From NCBI GenBank assembly GCA_029259935.1, contig JAJDEH010000318.1, forward strand, positions 1-27,784: a stretch of DNA of 27,784 bases. Direction: 5' to 3'. A model generated the notes under the pieces. The model was not told where the DNA came from. It ran no database searches and worked only from the letters and a program-made list of their open reading frames with translations. Below are positions 22,417 through 27,784 of this stretch, in pieces (position 1 is the first letter of the stretch; each line of letters opens with the position of its first letter). This DNA is from Planctomycetota bacterium (GTDB taxonomy: Bacteria > Planctomycetota > Planctomycetia > Pirellulales > Pirellulaceae). The position numbers were made by a program, and so were the translations under genes.

Positions 22417-24921
22417 ATGCTACCGCGACTATATTCCGTGACGGCGTTCGTACTCTTTGTTGGATCTGCTTTCGCCGATGGACCTCAAAAACCCGCCGGC
22501 GACGTCGAGGCGGCAAACCGCAAGTTGCCAGGGCTTCAGCAAGAGGGCGAGATTCTGTTGCCGAGCCAATGGTCGTTGCGGCCGGCCGGCAAGCAAGTCA
22601 AGCTCGGCGATTTTCCGGTCAATATCGCGCTGCATCCCAGCGGCCACTGGGCGGCGATTCTACATGCCGGCTACGGCGAACATGAAGTTGCCGTGGTCGA
22701 TGTGCGCACTCAAAAGATGGTCTCGCGGGTTACGGTTCCACAAGCCTTCTATGGATTGTGCTTCGATAAGAACGGCGATCAACTCTACACCAGTGGTGGC
22801 GAATTCGAGGTGGTGCACGTCTTCCATTTCAAGAGTGGATACCTGTCGGACCATCGTGAAATAAAAATTGGCGAAGTTGCCGAGGAATACGTGCCCGCCG
22901 GAATGACGACCAGTGCCGACGGGACGCGTCTATTCGTCGCCAATGCCTGGGGAGATACGGTGGTGGCGATTCCCTTGGCGAAACCCGAGAAATTAGAGCA
23001 CATCAAGTTTGACAAGGACGCCTACCCATACGCGGTCTTGCCGACGCAAGACAACAAGCGGCTGTATGTAAGCCTGTGGGGTGCCGCCCGAGTCGCGGTC
23101 GTCGATTTGAAGAAGATGCGGATTGAAGCCCAATGGGCGACCGAGTCGCATCCGACGGAACTGGTGCTCTCGCCCGATGACAGCCTGCTATACGTCGCCT
23201 GTGCCAACAGCAATACGGTCAGCGTGATTGAAACCAAAACGGGGCGGGCGCTGGAAGTCATCAGCAGCGCGCTGTACGCCAATGCTCCCAACGGCAGCAC
23301 GCCCAATAGCATTTCGCTGACACCCGACGGCAAGGTTTTGTTTATTGCCAATGCCGACAACAACAACCTCGCGGTGGTGGACGTTTCGCAGCGCGGACAG
23401 AGCCGGTCGTTGGGCTATATCCCGGTCGGCTGGTATCCGACTTCCGTTCGCTTCAATGCGAAAGACAAGAAGATTTACGTGGCCAACGGCAAGGGTCTGA
23501 CGTCAAAGTCGAATCGGCACGGACCGAACCCGCTGAACCGGCCACCGACTTCGATTCGCGAGTACATCGGCGGGTTAATGCGGGGGACGTTGAGTGCCAT
23601 CGAGTCGCCCTCTCCCGGCGACATGGCCGAGCATACGAAACAAGCTTATAAGTGTAGCCCGCTGCGCCAGGATCTTGCTCCCACAGCGAAACCGCGAACG
23701 AAGGACAATCCCATCGCCGCCAAGCTGGGCGATTCCAGCCCCATCAAACACTGCATCTATATCGTCAAGGAAAACCGCACCTACGATCAGGTTTTCGGCG
23801 ACATGCCCGAAGGCAATGGCGATCCCCAGCTTTGCATTTTTGGAGAGAAGATCACGCCCAACCATCATGCGCTCGCTCGGCAATTCGTGTTGCTTGACAA
23901 TTTCTATGTGGAAAGCGAAGTCAGCGCCGACGGGCATGAATGGACGATGGCCGCGTATGCCACCGACTTTGTCGAGAAGTCGTGGCCGCTGCTTTATCGG
24001 CCCGGCAACAAAGGCAAGCTGAGCTACCCCAGCGAAGGCAGCCACGAAATTGCGTTTCCCGCCGGCGGTTATATTTGGGATCGCTGCCGGGAAGCGGGCG
24101 TTTCCTATCGCAGCTATGGCGAGTTCATTGCCAACGGCCGCACGCCGGAAGATCCGGGACGAGCGAAAGTGAAAGCCCTCGAAGGCCATTTCGATCCCAT
24201 GTTTCGCAGCTACGACCTGGACTACATGGACATCAAGCGGGCCGATCGGTTCATTGCCGAGTTGAAGCGGTTCGAGACCGAGGGCGAAATGCCGCGGTTC
24301 ATCGTGTTGCGGCTGCCCAACGATCACACCTATGGCACCCGAGCCGGCAAGCGAACGCCAATCGCCATGGTGGCCGACAACGACCTGGCGCTAGGCCGTG
24401 TTGTCGAAGCGGTTTCCAACAGCAAATTCTGGAAAGATACTGCGATTTTCGTCATACAAGACGACGCGCAAAACGGATCGGATCACGTCGACGCGCACCG
24501 CACGGTCGCGTTGGCCGTCAGCCCTTACACCAAACGCGGCCACGTCGATTCAACGATGTACTCCACCGCCAGTATGTTGCGCAGCATGGAGTTGATCTTG
24601 GGCCTAAAACCAATGAGCCAATTCGACGCCGCGGCGCGGCCCATGTACGCATCCTTTCAAGCCAAGCCCGACTTCAAGGCTTATAAACACTTGCCAGCCA
24701 ATGTGGATCTCAACGCAACCAATTCGGTGAGCGCGTGGGGTGCCGAAATGTCCGAGCAGCTCGACTTCAGCCGGGAAGACATCGCCGACGACTTGTTGCT
24801 CAACGAAATTGTCTGGCGCAGCGTGCGCGGCCCCAATTCAAAAATGCCGGCCCCCGTGCGGGCTTCGTTTGTTTTCAGGCATCCGGAAGACGAGGATGAA
24901 GATGACGACGATCACGACTGA
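22417..24921 (+). CDS. YncE-type beta-propeller/phosphoesterase fusion, secreted
   Basis: An 834-residue two-domain protein with a signal peptide (MLPRLYSVTAFVLFVGSAFA). Residues about 50-400 form a YVTN/YncE-type beta propeller with repeated blades such as PTELVLSPDDSLLYVACANS and PNSISLTPDGKVLFIANADN. From about residue 443 a phosphoesterase domain of the alkaline phosphatase superfamily begins with the motif VKENRTYDQVFGDMPEG. Later DGHEWTMAAYA, PNDHTYGTRAG and DDAQNGSDHVDAHRT supply metal and substrate residues. This combination is known as the bifunctional YncE/alkaline-phosphatase family and is frequent in planctomycetes; substrates may be phosphodiesters or phospholipids. The tail is strongly acidic (EDEDEDDDDHD). 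ATG at 22417 is chosen over 22345 because it starts the signal peptide and follows AGGGA. Confidence 0.94.
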   Translation: MLPRLYSVTAFVLFVGSAFADGPQKPAGDVEAANRKLPGLQQEGEILLPSQWSLRPAGKQVKLGDFPVNIALHPSGHWAAILHAGYGEHEVAVVDVRTQKMVSRVTVPQAFYGLCFDKNGDQLYTSGGEFEVVHVFHFKSGYLSDHREIKIGEVAEEYVPAGMTTSADGTRLFVANAWGDTVVAIPLAKPEKLEHIKFDKDAYPYAVLPTQDNKRLYVSLWGAARVAVVDLKKMRIEAQWATESHPTELVLSPDDSLLYVACANSNTVSVIETKTGRALEVISSALYANAPNGSTPNSISLTPDGKVLFIANADNNNLAVVDVSQRGQSRSLGYIPVGWYPTSVRFNAKDKKIYVANGKGLTSKSNRHGPNPLNRPPTSIREYIGGLMRGTLSAIESPSPGDMAEHTKQAYKCSPLRQDLAPTAKPRTKDNPIAAKLGDSSPIKHCIYIVKENRTYDQVFGDMPEGNGDPQLCIFGEKITPNHHALARQFVLLDNFYVESEVSADGHEWTMAAYATDFVEKSWPLLYRPGNKGKLSYPSEGSHEIAFPAGGYIWDRCREAGVSYRSYGEFIANGRTPEDPGRAKVKALEGHFDPMFRSYDLDYMDIKRADRFIAELKRFETEGEMPRFIVLRLPNDHTYGTRAGKRTPIAMVADNDLALGRVVEAVSNSKFWKDTAIFVIQDDAQNGSDHVDAHRTVALAVSPYTKRGHVDSTMYSTASMLRSMELILGLKPMSQFDAAARPMYASFQAKPDFKAYKHLPANVDLNATNSVSAWGAEMSEQLDFSREDIADDLLLNEIVWRSVRGPNSKMPAPVRASFVFRHPEDEDEDDDDHD

Positions 24922-25142
24922 TCGATTGCGGCTCGGCGTAACCTCGGTGAATCCTAGTGAACGGGTCTGAGTCAGCAGCCATCCCTCATCAGAATCACCC
25001 CCCAGCTAACGCTGGAGGCTCGCCTGGAAGCGGCCAAGCTCTTGCCGAACCCCCGCTTGGCGAGCTATCCTCAATTATCGCGGCTTCCGCACGCGGCGGT
25101 CCTCCCAACGCATTGCCCCTCCAACATTAGAGTAACGACGTC
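24922..25142. other. Intergenic gap with two hairpins
   Basis: This 221-base gap lies between the YncE/phosphoesterase and FGE-fold genes. It has no convincing ORF. A CCAGC-TAAC-GCTGG hairpin at about 25012-25025 contains the GCTAACGC core also present at 218-225. Downstream, GCTCGCC at 25018-25024 pairs exactly with GGCGAGC at 25059-25065, and an inner CCAAGC/GCTTGG pair lies at 25034-25039 and 25055-25060. There is no clear T-run, so I do not call an intrinsic terminator. Confidence 0.5.
25012..25065. repeat. Nested hairpins with GCTAACGC core (REP-like)
   Basis: A CCAGC/GCTGG stem around TAAC overlaps the left arm of a longer GCTCGCC...GGCGAGC stem that itself encloses a CCAAGC/GCTTGG stem. 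The structures compete. The GCTAACGC core is shared with the repeat at 189-225. I treat it as a dispersed-repeat candidate or an mRNA processing structure between two plus-strand genes. Confidence 0.45.
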
Positions 25143-26228
25143 ATGAATCTGACATCTCGAGCCACGCTCGCCCTAGGGACTTTATCGGCGTTGATCGTAA
25201 TTTGCGCGGGAAATTGCGACGTGCGAGCGGCGCACCCCGCGCCCTTGGTGATCGAGAATTCAGAGGCCGTCAAACAAGCGGAGATGAAACCCTATGTCGA
25301 GTTACTCGAACATACCAGCGCCCGGTTCGAAATGGTTCCCATTCCCGGCGGCACGTTTGTGATGGGCAGCCCCGACACGGAGAAGGAGCGGTCACAGGAC
25401 GAAGGGCCGCAACACAAGGTCGAGATCGCGCCGTTTTGGATGGGCAAGTACGAAGTCACTTGGAACGAATATGAAATCTGGATGGACGATCTCGATGTTC
25501 TCCAACGCAAGATCCGACGGAAGAAAAAAACCGTCCGCGATGAACTGGCCGACGAGTATCAAGTGACGCAGCCGACCGAGCCGTATACCGACATGAGCTT
25601 TGGCATGGGCAAGGGCAAGCATCCGGCGACTTGCATGACGCAATTAGCCGCGCGGACTTATTGTAATTGGCTGAGCGCCAAAACCGGCCGCTACTATCGG
25701 CTGCCGACGGAAGCGGAATGGGAGTACGCCTGCCGCGCCGGAACGAAGACCGCTTACCACTTCGGCGACGATCCGAAATTGCTCGATCAATACGCTTGGT
25801 ACTACGACAACACCGACGAAAAATATCAAAAAGTCGGTCAAAAGAAACCCAATCCATGGGGCCTGTACGACATGCACGGCAACGCGGCGGAATGGGTCTT
25901 GGACCAATACACGACCGACTTTTACTCGCGGGATCTAAAAGGGATCGCGCAGAATCCCTTGGCGATTCCCAAGACCATCTATCCGCGCATCGTCCGCAGC
26001 GGCGGTTGGGACGCGGAGCCGGATCGCCTGCGCAGCGCGGCCCGCGAAGAATCGTCGGAAGACTGGAAAGAGCAAGATCCACAGATTCCCCAAAGCATTT
26101 GGTATCACACCGACGCCCTGCACGTCGGCTTCCGCGTCGTGCGGCCCTTGGTAGAACCGTCGGACGAAGAAAAGGCCGCCAAATGGGACAAGTCGGAGCC
26201 TTTCCAAGATCGGACACCTGAAGAATAG
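25143..26228 (+). CDS. FGE-sulfatase-fold (SUMF1-like) secreted protein, no catalytic cysteines
   Basis: A 361-residue exported protein with a signal peptide (about 1-29, ending VRAAHP). Residues about 61-345 form the formylglycine-generating-enzyme fold: FEMVPIPGGTFVMGSPD, PFWMGKYEVTWNEYE, the long YRLPTEAEWEYACRAGT motif, GLYDMHGNAAEWV and the closing VGFRVVRP. True formylglycine-generating enzymes carry two copper-binding cysteines near the C-terminus (CHxSYCxRYR). Here the matching segment reads RLRSAAREES, with neither cysteine. So it shares the fold but should not make formylglycine; a binding or other role is likelier. No sulfatase gene is near. It is followed after 8 bases by a small membrane protein on the same strand. 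The start at 25143 has no strong ribosome site. Confidence 0.9.
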   Translation: MNLTSRATLALGTLSALIVICAGNCDVRAAHPAPLVIENSEAVKQAEMKPYVELLEHTSARFEMVPIPGGTFVMGSPDTEKERSQDEGPQHKVEIAPFWMGKYEVTWNEYEIWMDDLDVLQRKIRRKKKTVRDELADEYQVTQPTEPYTDMSFGMGKGKHPATCMTQLAARTYCNWLSAKTGRYYRLPTEAEWEYACRAGTKTAYHFGDDPKLLDQYAWYYDNTDEKYQKVGQKKPNPWGLYDMHGNAAEWVLDQYTTDFYSRDLKGIAQNPLAIPKTIYPRIVRSGGWDAEPDRLRSAAREESSEDWKEQDPQIPQSIWYHTDALHVGFRVVRPLVEPSDEEKAAKWDKSEPFQDRTPEE

Positions 26229-26236
26229 GGCGCGGC

Positions 26237-26578
26237 ATGTCCAAGCCTGATGCTCAAGATCGGCCCAAGCGACGATGGTTGCAGTTCCGGCTGCGAACCA
26301 TGATGATTTTCGTGGCCTTCGTGTGGCTCCCGTTGGTGTGGCTGATCAAGGTCGAACGCGACGGGGCGCGGCATTCCAAGGAACTCTTAGAGAGTTCTGT
26401 TGATCTCTTTATCTCGGACACCAACGAGCCGAATAAGGAAGCTGAAGAGGAATTCCAGGATAGAAACAGATTCTGGCGAGAGCACGAATTCTCAATCTGG
26501 TTGCACTCCAGTGTCTGGCCGAGCACCTTCCCATTCGGCGAGTCGCCGCCAGCCTCGGATGCGAAGTGGCAAGAATAG
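26237..26578 (+). CDS. Small single-pass membrane protein with FRLRTMM motif
   Basis: A 113-residue protein. A basic start (RPKRRWLQFRLRTMM) leads into a hydrophobic helix IFVAFVWLPLVWLI, followed by an outward acidic region (EPNKEAEEEFQDRNRFW). The Q(F)xLRTL/M motif before a membrane helix is a recurrent N-terminal feature of planctomycete membrane proteins of unknown role. No known domain follows it, so no function is proposed. The ATG lies 8 bases after the FGE-fold gene stop, so it is probably co-transcribed with it. Confidence 0.75.
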   Translation: MSKPDAQDRPKRRWLQFRLRTMMIFVAFVWLPLVWLIKVERDGARHSKELLESSVDLFISDTNEPNKEAEEEFQDRNRFWREHEFSIWLHSSVWPSTFPFGESPPASDAKWQE

Positions 26579-26626
26579 CCCACCTTGGTCCACGCAGGGC
26601 CACGCAGTTAATTTGCTTGCAGGATA

Positions 26627-26681
26627 CGTGCTGGCACGCACTTCTCGCTTGAATCCGGCACTATCGGTGCGTGCAAGCACG
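26627..26681. repeat. Inverted repeat with GTGCGTGCAAGCAC core
   Basis: Left arm CGTGCTGGCACGCAC (26627-26641) and right arm GTGCGTGCAAGCACG (26667-26681) are complementary at 14 of 15 positions, with a 25-base spacer. The right arm contains the same 14-base core as the hairpin at 19910-19929. It sits between the small membrane protein and the oxidoreductase. Confidence 0.55.
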
Positions 26682-26830
26682 GCAACCTACTTTCGCACCT
26701 TGAAACATTGCCCGGTCGCGCGGCTTCACCGGGCCTCACCGCAAGCGTTGGAAAATCAGCGGCGAACACATTATGCTAGAGGTGATTCGCACTCCACAAG
26801 AAAACTGCCCCACCCTAGGAGATGGCCGTT

Positions 26831-27784
26831 ATGACCGAAAAGACAAGTGCTGGCTCGTCGCGCCGCGAGTTTTTGAAGAACACCGGAAAAATCGCCGCCG
26901 CTTCCACGTTGATCGCCAGCACCGTGCCGCACGTTCATGCCGGCGAAGATAATACGGTTCGCGTGGCGCTGGTCGGTTGTGGCGGTCGCGGAACCGGCGC
27001 GGCTTCGAATGCGTTGTCGGTACAAAACGGCCCGGTCAAACTTGTCGCCATGGCCGACGTGCTCGACCGGCGGCTGAACGCCAGCTACGGCAGTCTGTCC
27101 AAAAAATTCAAAAACCAATTCGACGTGCCCAAGGATCGGCAGTTCCTGGGGTTCGACGGGTACAAGAAGGCAATCGACTGCTTGCGGCCCGGCGATGTGG
27201 CAATCTTCGCCACGCCGCCCGCCTTCCGCTGGGTGCACTTCACCTACGCCATTGAAAAGGGCGTCAATGTCTTCATGGAAAAGCCGGTCACGATCGACGG
27301 CCCCACTTCCAAGCGGATGTTTGCCCTAGGCGAAGAAGCCAAAAAGAAGAATCTCAAAGTCGGCGTCGGGCTGATGTGCCGGCATTGCAAGGCGCGGCAA
27401 GCGTTGGCCGAAAAGGTCCATAACGGCGAACTCGGCGAACTGCTGACTCTGCGGGCTTATCGCATGGCCGGCTTTACCGGTTCGGCCGCCGTAGGTCACA
27501 AACCGAAGAACATGGATGAACTGATGTATCAAATTCAAAACTTCCACGGCTTTTTGTGGCTGAGCGGTGGCGCGGTCAGTGACTTCTTAATCCACAACAT
27601 CGACGAAGCTTGTTGGTTGAAGAACGATTGGCCCGTGCGCTGCAAGGCATCCGGCGGACGGCACTACCGCCTGGACAAACAAGGCGACCCGGCAGTCGAT
27701 CAGAATTTTGATCAGTATTCGATGGAATACACGTTTGCCGACGGCACCAAGCTGCTGGTGCAAGGCCGCACGATTGGCGGTTGT
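26831..27784 (+). CDS. Gfo/Idh/MocA oxidoreductase, Tat-exported, 3' end missing
   Basis: The first 318 codons of an NAD(P)-dependent sugar-type oxidoreductase, open to the window end. A Tat signal SSRREFLKNTGKIAAASTLI spans about 9-28 with A-box HVHAGED after it. A Rossmann loop VALVGCGGRGTG (45-56) binds NAD(P). VFMEKPVTIDGPTSKRM supplies the conserved EKP motif, and GGAVSDFLIHNIDEACW holds a probable catalytic His/Asp region of the C-terminal domain. Such periplasmic Gfo/Idh/MocA proteins are abundant in planctomycetes and act on sugars or inositols, but the substrate is unknown. ATG at 26822 is also in frame, but AGGAG at 26817-26821 lies 9 bases before 26831, which fixes the later start. 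Confidence 0.92.
   Translation, partial: MTEKTSAGSSRREFLKNTGKIAAASTLIASTVPHVHAGEDNTVRVALVGCGGRGTGAASNALSVQNGPVKLVAMADVLDRRLNASYGSLSKKFKNQFDVPKDRQFLGFDGYKKAIDCLRPGDVAIFATPPAFRWVHFTYAIEKGVNVFMEKPVTIDGPTSKRMFALGEEAKKKNLKVGVGLMCRHCKARQALAEKVHNGELGELLTLRAYRMAGFTGSAAVGHKPKNMDELMYQIQNFHGFLWLSGGAVSDFLIHNIDEACWLKNDWPVRCKASGGRHYRLDKQGDPAVDQNFDQYSMEYTFADGTKLLVQGRTIGGC

Noticed and set aside
25012..25065. Intrinsic terminator after the YncE fusion
   Set aside because: The hairpins are good, but no T-run follows either stem.
26579..26830. Small plus-strand frame (part of 26400-26834) as a gene
   Set aside because: It shadows the membrane-protein gene and then runs through the inverted repeat.

Overview
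The window looks like a chromosomal segment of a planctomycete, most likely Pirellulales-like; the rank below phylum is inference. Supporting signs are a Sig-70_X6-type ECF sigma factor coupled to a membrane Ser/Thr kinase, a Tat-exported DUF1501 protein, a YncE-propeller/phosphoesterase fusion, an FGE-sulfatase-fold protein beside a small protein with an N-terminal FRLRTMM membrane motif, a Tat-exported Gfo/Idh/MocA oxidoreductase, many secreted proteins, moderately GC-rich DNA and several dispersed intergenic palindromes. I see no rRNA, convincing tRNA, CRISPR array, intact insertion sequence or prophage.

Layout. (1) 1-363 is non-coding and carries a GCGTTAGC/GCTAACGC inverted repeat. (2) 364-3004, minus strand, is a three-gene operon: ECF sigma factor, membrane kinase and small secreted protein. 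(3) 3005-3737 is a decay zone with a fragment resembling an ATP-grasp C-terminus, a long palindromic repeat and a two-repeat WD40 relic. (4) 3738-4358 is an isoprenylcysteine-methyltransferase-like membrane protein. After a 388-base gap with a hairpin and a good promoter candidate comes a secreted HECTH metallopeptidase with a lectin-like C-terminal domain (4747-6609). (5) 6575-13279, minus strand, holds an M28 peptidase, a small LRR protein, a Na+/H+ antiporter, a succinate-semialdehyde-type dehydrogenase and a large secreted protein with a repeated helical module. (6) 13538-14401 is a secreted thioredoxin-like plus CAP-like protein, facing a DUF1501 protein. (7) 16084-19765 is a glycan cluster: polyprenol-phosphate mannosyltransferase-like GT2 and GDP-mannose 4,6-dehydratase on plus, a NeuB-family synthase and a WecD-like GNAT on minus. 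(8) 19969-22095, minus, is a tightly overlapping operon: glutaminyl-cyclase-like M28 protein, membrane/coiled-coil protein and TPR lipoprotein. (9) 22417-27784, plus, holds the YncE/phosphoesterase fusion, the FGE-fold protein, a small membrane protein and an oxidoreductase cut by the window end.

How the genes fit together. Three groups look functional as units. The sigma/kinase/secreted-protein operon is probably an envelope-sensing regulator; the secreted protein and the kinase's external domain share a similar residue pattern. The glycan cluster probably feeds surface polysaccharide with GDP-deoxyhexose and nonulosonic-acid precursors. The peptidase/membrane protein/TPR set is probably an envelope complex. 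The rest is ordinary planctomycete periplasmic metabolism. The points most worth checking are the shared kinase/secreted-protein domain, a membrane gene whose first transmembrane helix lies upstream of any standard start codon, the repeated module in the 694-residue protein, an aldehyde dehydrogenase with a Lys-to-Arg change in its cofactor motif, and the families of intergenic palindromes.
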